DNA of 64,000 nt from Dyadobacter frigoris (GCF_005280585.1 NZ_SZVO01000010.1:275193-339192); one strand, 5' to 3'; numbered from the stretch's first letter, positions 37,349-47,431 are shown. Notes: a model not told the origin generated them from the letters alone. Made by a program: numbers and translations.

Positions 37349-37744
37349 TTAAAATTTCCCCAGACTTAAAAGCAGACCCGCCTCCATCTTGGCCATCACC
37401 AAACGCACATTTCTTTCGCTTTCCGTGAGGTCCAAAAACTGCTTTTGAACCGCTTCATGAAGGTTTCCCAGACTCAATCCTGAGATGGCATTGCGTACTG
37501 AAAGATTCACCTGGTTACCTGCTTTTACAAGAATCCCTTCGTCAATCGCGAGGTATATCGTATCACCGGAGGCTATTTCATAACTAAAAATGCCAGGTTG
37601 TAATGCCGCCACGCAATCAAGTCTGTGCGGCAGCAGCCCAAACGAGCCTTCGCTGGTTTGCATCACCATCCGGCTCACTTCATTAATTTCGGAAAACACA
37701 CCGAAAGGAAGCAGAATTTTCAAGCTCATCAACTGGTTATCCAT
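37349..37744 (-). CDS. atpC: N-type ATPase epsilon subunit
   Basis: A subunit of about 131 aa with an N-terminal beta sandwich (LKILLPFGVFSEINEVSRMV, GSFGLLPHRLDCVAAL) and the C-terminal helical pair, which can inhibit ATP hydrolysis. An ATG at 37750 overlaps the atpD stop by one base; the ATG at 37744 (MDNQLMSL) is a near equivalent. Expected second position in the N-ATPase operon. Confidence 0.9.
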   Translation of the reverse strand: MDNQLMSLKILLPFGVFSEINEVSRMVMQTSEGSFGLLPHRLDCVAALQPGIFSYEIASGDTIYLAIDEGILVKAGNQVNLSVRNAISGLSLGNLHEAVQKQFLDLTESERNVRLVMAKMEAGLLLSLGKF

Positions 37745-37749
37745 GACCA

Positions 37750-39210
37750 TCAGGCTGTTACTTCTTCCTTTTTATCCTTATTTGTTTTACTGGAATCCTT
37801 CTCCCGGCTTTTTACAATTGCCTCTTCCACTTTGCCGATCATGTAAAAACTGTTCTCAGGCAAATCCTTAAATTCATCTGCTAAAATCCGTTCGCAGCCG
37901 CTCAGGGCATCTTCCAGGCTTACGTCCTTTCCTTTGAGGTCACTAAACTTTTCGGTGGAAAAAAATGGCTGTGTAAAAAAGCGTTCAAGCTTGCGGGCAC
38001 GGTTCACGAGCGCCCTATCCGCTGGCGACAACTGCTCCATTCCAAGCATGGCGATGATATCTTTCAATTCTTCGTATTGTGCGAGTGTCTCCCTGATTTG
38101 TTGCGCGAGCTGGTAATGCCTTTCTCCGATAATACCTGGAGTAGCCATTTTAGAATTCGATTGCAGCAAATCAATGGCCGGATACAGCCCTTCACCGGCC
38201 TTCTTCCTCGAGAGCACGATCGATGCCGAAAGGTGAGCAAATGTATGCACAGCCGCAGGGTCGGTCATGTCATCCGCAGGGACGTACACCGCCTGAATAG
38301 ACGTAATGGCACCAGTTTTTGTATGCGCGATCCGCTCTTCCAGCTTGGACAGATCCGTACCCATCGTGGGCTGGTAACCAAGCCGGGAAGGCATCTGGCC
38401 CATTAAACCCGAAACCTCCATACCCGCCTGGATAAAACGAAAAATATTGTCGATCAGTAAAAGTACGTCCCGCTGCTCATCGTCGCGAAAATATTCAGCC
38501 ATCGTTAAAGCAGCGTGACCCACCCGAAAACGAGCTCCGGGAGGTTCATTCATTTGTCCGAACACCATCACCATATCATCCAGCACACCGGCATCTTTCA
38601 TTTCGTGGTACAGTTCCTGGCCTTCCCGGGAGCGTTCTCCGATCCCGCAAAATATGCTGACGCCCTGATTCTGGCCCACCATATTGTGTATCAGCTCCGT
38701 AAGCAAAACGGTTTTACCGACCCCAGCGCCGCCAAGCAGCCCCGATTTCCCACCCCTTTCCAGGGGTAACAGAACGTCGATCGCTTTAATACCAGTCACA
38801 AATATTTCAGATTTAGTAGACCTGTCCGATAAAGGCGGCGGCGACTGATGGATGCTGCGCCGTTCAGCTTTCGGGATTGGTTCTAGTTTATCAATTGTAT
38901 TTCCAAAGACATCGAACATCCGTCCAAGGATATTTTCACCCACCGGTACGGTGAGTTCGCTTCCCATGTATTCGGCAAACGTTCCGCGTGCCAGGCCCTG
39001 CGTGGCCGTCATCGCAATGCAGCGCACCGTATGGCTATCGAGCTGGGTCATCACCTCAAAAGATATCTCATTATTTTTACCCGCGTGAAGCAAGCTGTAA
39101 ATGGCGGGAATATCGGTTTCAAACCAAACATCGACCACGCTTCCCCTTACAGCAATGATCTTTCCAAAGATGGAACCCGTGCCGGTTTTTGGAGAAGTAG
39201 TTTCTGTCAT
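37750..39210 (-). CDS. atpD: N-type ATPase beta subunit
   Basis: Catalytic subunit of 486 aa. The P-loop is GGAGVGKTVL near residue 155, the catalytic Glu lies in GERSREG, and Walker B is VLLLIDNIFRF: ID followed by Asn, as usual for beta. The DELSEED-like region is QLSPADRALVNRARK, which lacks most acidic residues of the housekeeping form. First gene of the operon; its leader carries a Crp-like operator and a further inverted repeat. Confidence 0.95.
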   Translation of the reverse strand: MTETTSPKTGTGSIFGKIIAVRGSVVDVWFETDIPAIYSLLHAGKNNEISFEVMTQLDSHTVRCIAMTATQGLARGTFAEYMGSELTVPVGENILGRMFDVFGNTIDKLEPIPKAERRSIHQSPPPLSDRSTKSEIFVTGIKAIDVLLPLERGGKSGLLGGAGVGKTVLLTELIHNMVGQNQGVSIFCGIGERSREGQELYHEMKDAGVLDDMVMVFGQMNEPPGARFRVGHAALTMAEYFRDDEQRDVLLLIDNIFRFIQAGMEVSGLMGQMPSRLGYQPTMGTDLSKLEERIAHTKTGAITSIQAVYVPADDMTDPAAVHTFAHLSASIVLSRKKAGEGLYPAIDLLQSNSKMATPGIIGERHYQLAQQIRETLAQYEELKDIIAMLGMEQLSPADRALVNRARKLERFFTQPFFSTEKFSDLKGKDVSLEDALSGCERILADEFKDLPENSFYMIGKVEEAIVKSREKDSSKTNKDKKEEVTA

Positions 39211-39247
39211 GGAGTAAAATTTATGGTTGTATTAATTTAAAGGCATA

Positions 39248-39311
39248 CAAAGATGAAAATCACCTGGACTGTAAGTGTTACAGCTTAGGGGGAATATGTT
39301 ACATATATCAC
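39248..39311 (-). promoter_or_regulatory. Crp-like operator and -7 element of the N-ATPase operon
   Basis: On the minus strand GTGATATATGTAAC (39311-39298) lies 57 bp before the conserved A of CATCTTTG (39255-39248). In the other reading the same bases form TGTTA-CATATA-TCACA, one base off the classical Crp palindrome. The predicted leader to atpD is about 35 nt. Confidence 0.62.
39269..39283. promoter_or_regulatory. Second inverted repeat in the atpD promoter
   Basis: CTGTAA-gtg-TTACAG, a perfect 6-bp inverted repeat with 3-bp spacer. It lies between the Crp-like site and the -7 box, over the -33 region, so a protein bound here could block or help RNA polymerase. Confidence 0.45.
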
Positions 39312-39487
39312 ATATTTGGAGAGTTCTGGGATTTGGGAATAGCATGGTCAATTTATGAGGAGAATTGCTTCCCAGAAGTGAGGCTGGCCCCGGATGACAT
39401 AAATCAGATTTGATTAACACAAAGTCAGATTTGGACACAAACAAATTTTAGTTGTTGTAGACCTTTGTCTCAACTTAAATTAAAAAA

Positions 39488-40357
39488 ATGAAAAAAATAT
39501 TAGTAACCGGAGCAACAGGACAACTTGGAAGTTCTGTAATAGAAACATTATTAAAAAAAATGATTGAAAGCCAAATTTCAATTATTACACGGATCGAAGA
39601 AAAAAGGGTTCAATTTCAAGCAAAAGGTTTTAATGCGTTTCGTGCTAGTTACGACGATGTAGTTTCACTTGAAAATGCAATGGAAGGAGTTGATACAGTC
39701 TTGCTCATTTCATCAGGAGACCAGGGAGACAGAATGCAAGAGCATAGAAATGTGATCGATACGGCCAAAAAAACAGGAGTGAAACATATTGCCTATACAA
39801 GCAGATGCCTGAACAACAGAAACACTTTGGCCAATAAATTAATGGTCGAGCATTTTGAAACCGAAGATTATATTTTATCGACTGGGCTAAAATATACCAT
39901 TTTTAGAAACATTTTGTACATGGATGCTATTCCTCAATTTATTGGCGGAAATATTGCACTGGAAAGAGGGATATTTCTGCCTGCAGCAGATGGAAAAGTT
40001 TCATTTGCTTTGAGAAGTGAGATCGGTGAGGCAATGGCGAATGTACTGTTGAGCGAAGAGATTGAAAATAAAATTTACAACTTTACAAGTGATAAAGCCT
40101 ATTCGTTTTACGATATTGCAACGGCACTCACGGACCTTTCTGGCAAAACAGTAAAATACACCAGCGTGGAAACGAATGTATTTGAAGGAATGATGAAACA
40201 GAGAAATTTACCGGAGCCAGTGATTCTGAAAATTGTTGATTTTATTACCGATATTAAACATAATCAGGAAGCAGGCATTTTCAATGACCTTGAAATCATA
40301 TTGGGCAGAAAGCCATCAGGTCTGAAAAATGGTTTAAAAACATTGTTCGGGTTATAA
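39488..40357 (+). CDS. NmrA-like/QorB-type NAD(P)-binding oxidoreductase
   Basis: An atypical short-chain dehydrogenase of 289 aa. The Rossmann fold starts with GATGQLGSSV, the NADP-binding GxxGxxG. The segments YTSRCLNNRNTLANKLMVEHF and FRNILYMDAIPQF match the QorB/azoreductase-like branch, which uses NADPH to reduce quinones or sense NADPH. The YxxxK catalytic pair is not obvious. Only 15 bp separate it from the AraC gene, so they form one unit, probably regulator and target. Confidence 0.87.
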   Translation: MKKILVTGATGQLGSSVIETLLKKMIESQISIITRIEEKRVQFQAKGFNAFRASYDDVVSLENAMEGVDTVLLISSGDQGDRMQEHRNVIDTAKKTGVKHIAYTSRCLNNRNTLANKLMVEHFETEDYILSTGLKYTIFRNILYMDAIPQFIGGNIALERGIFLPAADGKVSFALRSEIGEAMANVLLSEEIENKIYNFTSDKAYSFYDIATALTDLSGKTVKYTSVETNVFEGMMKQRNLPEPVILKIVDFITDIKHNQEAGIFNDLEIILGRKPSGLKNGLKTLFGL

Positions 40358-40372
40358 ATTCATCTCTGTACC

Positions 40373-41317
40373 ATGGATATACCAAAGCCACATCCTATTA
40401 ATACGATTGCTGAATATCATCGGTTTATGGCATTACCAAAGCCTGAAAACCCATTGGTCAGTGTGGTGAAATTTGAAGATATAAAACGTCAACCAAATCA
40501 TTGTCCTGGTAGTATTATTCATAATTTTTATTCTATAGCACTAAAGAAAAACTTTACCGCTAAAATGAAATATGGGCAACAGGACTTTGATTTTGATGAA
40601 GGAGTCATGCACTTCATGTCGCCGAAACAAGTGTTAACCATGCAGGCATCTTCAGACGAAGACTTTAAACATTCCGGATGGTTATTATTAATACACCCTG
40701 ATTTTCTTTGGAATACGCCACTTTCTAAAAAGATAAAGGAATACGGATATTTCAACTATAATGTAAATGAAGCATTACACCTTTCTGAAAAAGAAGAAAT
40801 GCTGATTACAGAAATAATTGAAAAAATTGCACACGAATACCACACCAATATTGACAATTTTAGCCAAAATGTAATTATAGCTCAAATTGAGTTGTTGCTA
40901 ACCTACTCCGAACGATTTTATCAGAGACAATTCATTACCAGAAAAAAGGTAAATCACAGCATTCTCAACCAGTTGGACACTTTTATTACGGCCTATTTCA
41001 GCGAGAAAAGTTTAGCTGACAAAGGTATTCCAAGTGTGCAGTTCATTGCAGAACAGCTAAACATTTCACCTAATTATCTAAGCCGATTACTACAATTGTT
41101 GACAGGGCAAAGTACTAAAACCTTCATACACGACAAGTTGATTGATTTGGCAAAAGAGAAGTTATCTACCACTGATTTGCCGGTAAACGAAATTGCATAC
41201 AGTTTAGGCTTTGAACACTCGCAATCATTCAACAAATTATTTAAAAATAAGACGAAAACTTCACCATTGGAATTTCGGCAGTCATTTAATTTACAGAGAA
41301 AAGTGGAAGACAGATAA
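40373..41317 (+). CDS. AraC-family transcriptional regulator
   Basis: A 314 aa regulator with an N-terminal cupin-like domain (FDEGVMHFMSPKQVL) and C-terminal AraC HTH pair (VQFIAEQLNISPNYLSRLLQ, VNEIAYSLGFEHSQSFNKLFK). Co-transcribed with the NmrA-like oxidoreductase, whose expression it probably controls. Convergent with the phosphoketolase gene. More AT-rich than the N-ATPase operon next to it, which hints at separate acquisition. Confidence 0.9.
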   Translation: MDIPKPHPINTIAEYHRFMALPKPENPLVSVVKFEDIKRQPNHCPGSIIHNFYSIALKKNFTAKMKYGQQDFDFDEGVMHFMSPKQVLTMQASSDEDFKHSGWLLLIHPDFLWNTPLSKKIKEYGYFNYNVNEALHLSEKEEMLITEIIEKIAHEYHTNIDNFSQNVIIAQIELLLTYSERFYQRQFITRKKVNHSILNQLDTFITAYFSEKSLADKGIPSVQFIAEQLNISPNYLSRLLQLLTGQSTKTFIHDKLIDLAKEKLSTTDLPVNEIAYSLGFEHSQSFNKLFKNKTKTSPLEFRQSFNLQRKVEDR

Positions 41318-41424
41318 AATATCATGTGCTTCACATTTTCATACCTTAAAAAACATTACAGGGTACTAGCAAAGCCCGCCTAACGAACCTCTCCAATACC
41401 CTGCATTTCAATCACTTAATAACA

Positions 41425-43812
41425 TCAACCCGCAATCCATTTCCAATTCAGAATTTCCGGCATGTCCTTTCCGTGCTGATTGACATAGATCTTATGTTCG
41501 ATCAGTTTGTCTTTCAGCTGTTGTTTCAGGTAAGCGCCCTTGCTTCCCAGTTCCGGCAAACGGTCTATCACATCAATTACCAGGTTGAAGCGATCAATTT
41601 CATTTTGAACACGCAGATCGAAAGGTGTGGTGATCGTACCTTCTTCCTTGTATCCCCGCACGTGCAAATTCCGGTTCGCACGGCGATAGGTTAGTCGGTG
41701 AATCAACCACGGATACCCGTGAAAGTTGAAAATAATGTGTTTGTTTTTGGTGAATATGGAGTCATAATCCAGATCGCTCATGCCATGCGGATGTTCGGAT
41801 TCGGATTGTAGCTTCATGAGATCCACCACATTCACAACCCTGATTTTGAGCTCCGGCAAATGCTCCCGGAGTATGGAAACCGCCGCTAAAAGTTCCAGCG
41901 TGGGGGTATCACCGGCGCAAGCCATTACTACATCGGGCTCACCATCCTGGTCGTTACTCGCCCACTGCCAGATCCCGATTCCCTCCGTACAGTGAATGAT
42001 AGCCGACTGCATATCCAGCCACTGAGGCAAGGCATGTTTACCGGCAACGACCACATTCACATAATGCCTGCTTCTCAGGCAGTGATCCATGATTGACAAA
42101 AGACAATTGGCATCCGGCGGAAGATAAACGCGAACGATGTCGGCTTTTTTATTAATCACATGGTCTAGAAACCCGGGATCCTGGTGGGTAAAGCCATTGT
42201 GATCCTGCTGCCATACATGTGAGGCCAACAGATAATTCAGTGAGGCAATATCACGCCTCCAGGGCAGTTCCGAGGTCACTTTCAGCCATTTGGCATGTTG
42301 GCTGAACATGGAATCGACGATCCTGATAAACGCTTCATAGCTATTGAAAACACCATGACGACCTGTGAGGAGATAACCTTCCAGCCAGCCCTGGCATTGG
42401 TGTTCGCTGAGCATGGAATCCAGTACCTCTCCTTGCGGAGCGAGAAATTGATCATTTTTTTCTTCTCTGGCTTCCCACTGACGGTTTGTCACTTCGAAAA
42501 CAGCTCCGAGTAAATTGGAAATGGTTTCATCCGGCCCAAAAACCCGGAAATTTCGCTCGCTTTGGTTGGCTTTGGCAATATCCCGGATAAAATTCCCGAG
42601 CACCATCGTATCCTGTCCCATGATCCCGCCAGGCACTACTACATCCACCGCATGGGTACGAAAGTCGGGCATATGCAGGTTATGTAACAGCATGCCGCCG
42701 TTGGTATGCGGGTTGGATCCCATTCGGCGGTCGCCCGTAGGTGCAAGCTCTTTGAGTTCGGCTAACAGTGCTCCGTTTTCATCAAACAATTCCTCTGGTT
42801 TGTAGCTTCTCATCCAGTTTTCAAGTTGCTGAACGTGTTGCGGATGATCTGCATCCACCAGGATCGGCACCTGATGCGAATGAAAAGTACCTTCATTGGG
42901 AACACCATCCACTTCTTTGGGACCTGTCCACCCTTTTGGTGATCTTAGAATAATCATAGGCCAGCGAGGCCTACCTGTTGTTCCGCTTGATCCGCTCTGT
43001 ATTTCAAGAATTTCCACAACCGCTTTTTCTACCGCCTCAGCCATGAGGATATGCATGGTTTCGGGATCATCTCCCTCAACGAAATACGGCGTCCAGCCGC
43101 AGCCTCGGTAAAACTGTTCCAGTTCCTCATGCTCGATACGCGCCAGGATGGTCGGGTTACTGATTTTGTACCCATTCAGGTGTAAAATGGGCAAAACGGC
43201 ACCATCAGTAATCGGGTTCAAAAATTTATTGGAATGCCAGGCCGTAGCCAGTGGCCCGGTTTCTGCTTCACCATCTCCTACCACACAGGCAACAATCAAT
43301 CCCGGATTATCGAAAGCCGCACCGAAAGCATGACTCAGCGAATAACCCAGTTCACCGCCTTCATGAATAGAACCCGGCGTTGTGGGCGCTACATGACTTG
43401 AAATTCCTCCGGGGAAGGAGAACTGTTTGAACAGCTTTTTAAGTCCTGCTTCATCCTGGGTAACATTTGGATAAATATCACTCCAGCTGCCTTCCAGATA
43501 CACGTTCCCGACAATAGCAGGACCGCCGTGACCGGGACCGGAGATATAGAACATGTCCAGATCATATTTTTTGATGATCCGGTTCAGATGGACATAAATA
43601 AAATTTTGTCCGGGCGTGGTGCCCCAGTGGCCCACCACCAAAGGTTTTACATGGTCGAGTTTCAAGGGCTCTTTTAAGAGCGGATTGTCATAAAGGTATA
43701 TCTGCCCTACGGACAGGTAGTTGGCTGCCCGCCAGTATGCATTCATCTTACGCACCATTTCGGGCGACAAGATTTCGAGGTCATTTTCAATCATTTCTGC
43801 TTCCATAATCAT
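41425..43812 (-). CDS. xfp: Phosphoketolase (xylulose-5-P/fructose-6-P)
   Basis: ThDP-dependent enzyme of 795 aa that splits xylulose 5-phosphate or fructose 6-phosphate with phosphate to acetyl phosphate and a shorter sugar phosphate. Hallmarks are GHWGTTPG, SGPGHGGPA, the EGGELGYSLSHA stretch and ThDP-binding GDGEAETGPLATAW; RRSHY-like LRSRHYVNVVVAGKHALPQW lies in the C-terminal half. Several ATGs cluster at the start. Last gene of ppk2-glgP-xfp: glycogen released as glucose 1-phosphate can thus reach acetyl phosphate and ATP without respiration. Confidence 0.94.
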   Translation of the reverse strand: MIMEAEMIENDLEILSPEMVRKMNAYWRAANYLSVGQIYLYDNPLLKEPLKLDHVKPLVVGHWGTTPGQNFIYVHLNRIIKKYDLDMFYISGPGHGGPAIVGNVYLEGSWSDIYPNVTQDEAGLKKLFKQFSFPGGISSHVAPTTPGSIHEGGELGYSLSHAFGAAFDNPGLIVACVVGDGEAETGPLATAWHSNKFLNPITDGAVLPILHLNGYKISNPTILARIEHEELEQFYRGCGWTPYFVEGDDPETMHILMAEAVEKAVVEILEIQSGSSGTTGRPRWPMIILRSPKGWTGPKEVDGVPNEGTFHSHQVPILVDADHPQHVQQLENWMRSYKPEELFDENGALLAELKELAPTGDRRMGSNPHTNGGMLLHNLHMPDFRTHAVDVVVPGGIMGQDTMVLGNFIRDIAKANQSERNFRVFGPDETISNLLGAVFEVTNRQWEAREEKNDQFLAPQGEVLDSMLSEHQCQGWLEGYLLTGRHGVFNSYEAFIRIVDSMFSQHAKWLKVTSELPWRRDIASLNYLLASHVWQQDHNGFTHQDPGFLDHVINKKADIVRVYLPPDANCLLSIMDHCLRSRHYVNVVVAGKHALPQWLDMQSAIIHCTEGIGIWQWASNDQDGEPDVVMACAGDTPTLELLAAVSILREHLPELKIRVVNVVDLMKLQSESEHPHGMSDLDYDSIFTKNKHIIFNFHGYPWLIHRLTYRRANRNLHVRGYKEEGTITTPFDLRVQNEIDRFNLVIDVIDRLPELGSKGAYLKQQLKDKLIEHKIYVNQHGKDMPEILNWKWIAG

Positions 43813-43894
43813 TCATTTTGGTTAATGGTTTTATCATTTTAGCATTGGTATTCTGTTATCTTATCAAATCGAAAAGTGATTCAATCTGCCTATA

Positions 43895-46495
43895 TCAATG
43901 CTGCCAGAAAATCAGTTTATCTTCCAGCGGCACCTGAATATTTTCATAAGACGGAATGATCCTTATCGTATAGTCTGACTTTGGCCTGCTGCCGGCAAAT
44001 TTTACCGTGAATGCAGTGCCGTCATTCGCCTGTTCCTTTGGTTCGGGAAGCATTTTGATGATCTCCGCTTGTAGACCATCACTTTCTTCCGCATACATTT
44101 CAACCGATACTTCACTGGCATTTATTCCATTCAGCTGCACCGTCACCCGGCACTGATAACTGTTGGCAACATTTTCAATCTGCAACATTCCTGCACTGAT
44201 CCCCTGCCACTTTCTTTCCAAATCTTGCTTAGTTGTCGTCATCCTGACACCGGCAGCACCATTATCTGCAGCCCGGTTTAAAAAATTGACTGCTGCCGGC
44301 AAATAATACTGCTCCGTATATTCCCTTACGGTACGGTTCGCAGAAAACCTCGGCGTAAGTTGTGACATACTTTTCCGTACCCTTTCGATCCAGCGAACCG
44401 GCAGGCCGGACTCATTGCGTGAGTAAAATTCCGGAACGATTTGATTCTCCAACAGCTCATACAAAGTATTCGCTTCGGAAGCGTCCCAACCGGCATCCTC
44501 GCCGTGTTCCGCCCGGTCGCCGATGGCCCAACCCACTTCATCCGTATAAGCCTCATCCCACCATCCGTCGAGCTCCGACAAGTTCAGGCCACCATTCACC
44601 AGCACCTTCATGCCGCTGGTGCCGGATGCTTCCCAGGGCCGTCTGGGTGTATTTACCCACACATCTGCCCCTTGTACGAGCTGTTCTGCCAGCAGGACAT
44701 CATAGTCACTCAGGAAAACTACATGTTTATATAATTTATGCTTACTGACAAACTGCACCCATTGCTGTATCAATGCCTTACCGGTTTCATCATACGGAGG
44801 TGCTTTACCGGCAATGACCAGCTGCACAGGATGTTCGGGGTGGGTGAGTATGCGGATAAACCGTTCCTCGTCGTGCAGTAAAAGATTGGGACGTTTGTAA
44901 GCCACAAAACGACGTGCAAAACCGAGCGTTAGTGTTTCGGGATCAAAAGCATCTTTGGCAATCGCAAGGTTTTCAGCAGGTTCCCCCGCTACGCTCATTT
45001 GTTTTTCAAGTCTTTTCCGGGTATTGTTCACAAGATCCGTGCGGCAGGTGGTACGCATCTGCCAAAGCATTTCATCGGAAATAGCATCCAGGCCGTCGTG
45101 CATTTCCTGTAACTCCCCTCTCCACCGATCTTTCCCACAGGCCTTGGTCCAAACCCTATCAGCGGATTCGGAATCCCAGGTAGGCATGTGTACGCCGTTG
45201 GTAACATGCCCCACCGGTACCTCATGCTGCGGCCAGCGCGGAAAAAGATTCTGAAAAAGATTTCTGCTTACCTGGCCATGCAGACGGCTTACTCCGTTGA
45301 CAGCCCCGCTTCCATGAATAGCCAGATAAGCCATGTTAAAACTTTCTGAGCTGTTGTTGGGATCCTGCCGGCCCAATGCCATTAAATGGTTAAATTCAAT
45401 CTGTAATTCTTCCGCAGCATAAGGGCCCAAAAACTTCTCCATTAAAGCGGGGCTGAAATGATCGAAACCGGCCGCTACTGCCGTGTGGGTCGTAAACAAA
45501 TTGCCCGCACGCGTTACAGCCAGCGCCACATCAAAGGACACTTCTGCTGTTTTCATAAAGTCCCTGGCGCGTTGCAGTATCAGAAAAGCGGCGTGGCCTT
45601 CATTCATGTGACAAACCTGAGGATTCAGGTTCAGTGCCTTTAACAACTTCCAGCCGCCAATCCCCAGAATGATTTCCTGCTGTATCCGCAGCTCATTACC
45701 TCCACCATACACCTGACTTGTTATGTTGCGGTGAACCGGCAGATTGACCATGTCATTGGTATCGAGCAGGTAAAGTTTCACCCCTCCTACCTGCACCTGC
45801 CAGGTTCGGAGCCACACCGTAAAACCCGCCAGTGTCACTTCCAGCCTCAGCCATTCACCATTGGGAAGGCGCAGCGGAATCACGGGCAGTTGCCCTGGAT
45901 CATTGAAAGGGAATAATGCCTGCTGCATACCGTTTTCATCGATCTGCTGGCGAAAATAGCCCTGCTGATAAAGCAGGCCTACGGCTGTCACCGGCAGACC
46001 CAAATCACTTGCAGATTTTAACTGGTCACCGGCCACATTGCCCAACCCTCCTACATAAATAGGTAAAGCTTCGCTGAGCATAAACTCCATACTGAAATAC
46101 GCAATGCAGCTGAGCGGAGAATCCGGATGGGCCTGCTGAAACCAGGATGGCGTTGTCTCGGAAAGCTGCTTCTGATTAACAAGCTCTTCCATTTTCATCT
46201 GAAAGGCTTTGTCCCTCAATTTTTGTTCGAGATGCTCCCGGGAAACAGTTTTCAGCATAGTCCAGGGATTACGCGTTAGTTCCCAAAGTTCAGCATCCAG
46301 CTGCCGCCATAAATCATCAGCCGCATGGTCCCAGCTCCATCGTAGATCCAGGGCCAGCTTTGCAAGCGTTCGTATTCCTTCTATATCGGACGGCAAAAAG
46401 CCATATAATCCTCTGTTGTTTTTTTCCTGCTCTTCCATGAAAGTAGTATCTGGAATTTCTGTTTCTGTTGTGTAATAAGGTGCGGCGTGAATCAA
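43895..46495 (-). CDS. glgP: Alpha-glucan (glycogen) phosphorylase
   Basis: PLP enzyme of 866 aa that releases glucose 1-phosphate from glycogen with phosphate. The lysine in SGTSGMKVLVNGGLNLS is the PLP-binding site (near residue 620). Also present are GGLGNVAGDQLKSASDLGLP at the N-terminus and GHVTNGVHMPTW. It belongs to the long alpha-glucan phosphorylase type, with an N-terminal DUF3417 domain (GFLPSDIEGIRTLAKLALDLRWSWDHA, cut here to its core) and a C-terminal extra domain after 760. It follows ppk2 by 60 bp. Confidence 0.94.
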   Translation of the reverse strand: MIHAAPYYTTETEIPDTTFMEEQEKNNRGLYGFLPSDIEGIRTLAKLALDLRWSWDHAADDLWRQLDAELWELTRNPWTMLKTVSREHLEQKLRDKAFQMKMEELVNQKQLSETTPSWFQQAHPDSPLSCIAYFSMEFMLSEALPIYVGGLGNVAGDQLKSASDLGLPVTAVGLLYQQGYFRQQIDENGMQQALFPFNDPGQLPVIPLRLPNGEWLRLEVTLAGFTVWLRTWQVQVGGVKLYLLDTNDMVNLPVHRNITSQVYGGGNELRIQQEIILGIGGWKLLKALNLNPQVCHMNEGHAAFLILQRARDFMKTAEVSFDVALAVTRAGNLFTTHTAVAAGFDHFSPALMEKFLGPYAAEELQIEFNHLMALGRQDPNNSSESFNMAYLAIHGSGAVNGVSRLHGQVSRNLFQNLFPRWPQHEVPVGHVTNGVHMPTWDSESADRVWTKACGKDRWRGELQEMHDGLDAISDEMLWQMRTTCRTDLVNNTRKRLEKQMSVAGEPAENLAIAKDAFDPETLTLGFARRFVAYKRPNLLLHDEERFIRILTHPEHPVQLVIAGKAPPYDETGKALIQQWVQFVSKHKLYKHVVFLSDYDVLLAEQLVQGADVWVNTPRRPWEASGTSGMKVLVNGGLNLSELDGWWDEAYTDEVGWAIGDRAEHGEDAGWDASEANTLYELLENQIVPEFYSRNESGLPVRWIERVRKSMSQLTPRFSANRTVREYTEQYYLPAAVNFLNRAADNGAAGVRMTTTKQDLERKWQGISAGMLQIENVANSYQCRVTVQLNGINASEVSVEMYAEESDGLQAEIIKMLPEPKEQANDGTAFTVKFAGSRPKSDYTIRIIPSYENIQVPLEDKLIFWQH

Positions 46496-46555
46496 ATCGT
46501 CATTCTATTTTCATGAGTCGAAAAACGGGTATGGGTAGGTACCGACTCCTTTTTG

Positions 46556-47302
46556 TCAAAATAACCTTTCGCTTGCGTCCACTGCGGTTGCCGAATAAAC
46601 AAGACCGTCATCAAAAGAAAGCAGCTCCTGATCTTTATCCTCATAATCGATCTGACTGAGCAGATGCGTAATAAGGGCATTGCGCGTGTGTTTCTTACGG
46701 TCGGCAGAAACCACAAACCATGGCGTCGTTAAAAAACTGGTACGCTCCAGCATGTTGTTTCGGGCATCGGAATAATCCTGCCAATATTTGATGGCCTGCT
46801 GATCGATCGGACTGATTTTCCATTGCTTTAACTTATCCGTTCTCCGATCCTCTAACCGCGACTCCTGCTCTTCCTTGCTGATGTCCAGGTAGTATTTCAA
46901 GATAATAAAACCGGAGTCTGCAAGCATTCTCTCAAACAGCTCGACTTCATTGAAAAATAATTCATACTCCTTTTCACTGCAAAAGCCCATCACTTTTTCA
47001 ACCCCTGCCCGGTTATACCAGCTTCTGTTGAAGAGCACAAATTGACCCGAAACTGGTAAATGACTGGTGTAACGTTGAAAGTACCACTCCCGCAATTGAA
47101 CGTCAGACGGTTTCCCCAGCGCCACTACAATGGTCTCGCGGGGACTAAGGTGTTTGGTGATCCTTTTTATAGTGCCATCTTTTCCGGCCGCATCGCGCCC
47201 TTCCACAATGACCAGCAGTTTAAGATCTGATGCAATAACGTGTCTTTGAAGCTTAACCAGTTCTATAAAAAGTGCTTTAAGTCGTTTTTTGTGTTCTTTC
47301 AT
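46556..47302 (-). CDS. ppk2: Polyphosphate kinase 2
   Basis: A 248 aa PPK2 that transfers phosphate between polyphosphate and nucleotides. Walker A is GRDAAGKDG (35-43), the Walker B side has NRSWYNRAGVEKV, and the lid DRRTDKLKQWKISPID is family typical. The single-domain length points to class I, usually ADP or GDP phosphorylation, or class III; I cannot fix the class. First gene of the ppk2-glgP-xfp operon, divergent from the aldolase gene. The shared upstream region holds two opposed Crp-like promoters. Confidence 0.92.
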   Translation of the reverse strand: MKEHKKRLKALFIELVKLQRHVIASDLKLLVIVEGRDAAGKDGTIKRITKHLSPRETIVVALGKPSDVQLREWYFQRYTSHLPVSGQFVLFNRSWYNRAGVEKVMGFCSEKEYELFFNEVELFERMLADSGFIILKYYLDISKEEQESRLEDRRTDKLKQWKISPIDQQAIKYWQDYSDARNNMLERTSFLTTPWFVVSADRKKHTRNALITHLLSQIDYEDKDQELLSFDDGLVYSATAVDASERLF

Positions 47303-47367
47303 GCTTTTAGATTAATTTCTGTATTGATATCGAAACCTCGCTACCTTTCTTATCAATTATATGATTG

Positions 47368-47431
47368 TAAAAGTCGTCAGCTTCCCGTCCCGATTTGTTA
47401 CATACAGAGTAAGAAAAGTTGTAAAAATCAC
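47368..47431 (-). promoter_or_regulatory. Crp-like operator and -7 element of ppk2-glgP-xfp
   Basis: On the minus strand GTGATTTTTACAAC (47431-47418) lies 57 bp before the conserved A of GACTTTTA (47375-47368). The predicted leader to ppk2 is about 60 nt. Confidence 0.6.

Larger units (their letters stand above)
39211..39487. other. Divergent control region between atpD and an NmrA-like gene
   Basis: 277 bp. It holds a Crp-like site with -7 box for atpD (39248-39311) and a second inverted repeat (39269-39283). Nothing specific was seen for the plus-strand NmrA-like gene. Confidence 0.5.

Noticed and set aside
41425..43894. A separate Crp-like promoter for phosphoketolase
   Set aside because: The 82 bp before the gene hold no GTGAT-N4-RYMAC site; it is probably transcribed from the ppk2 promoter.
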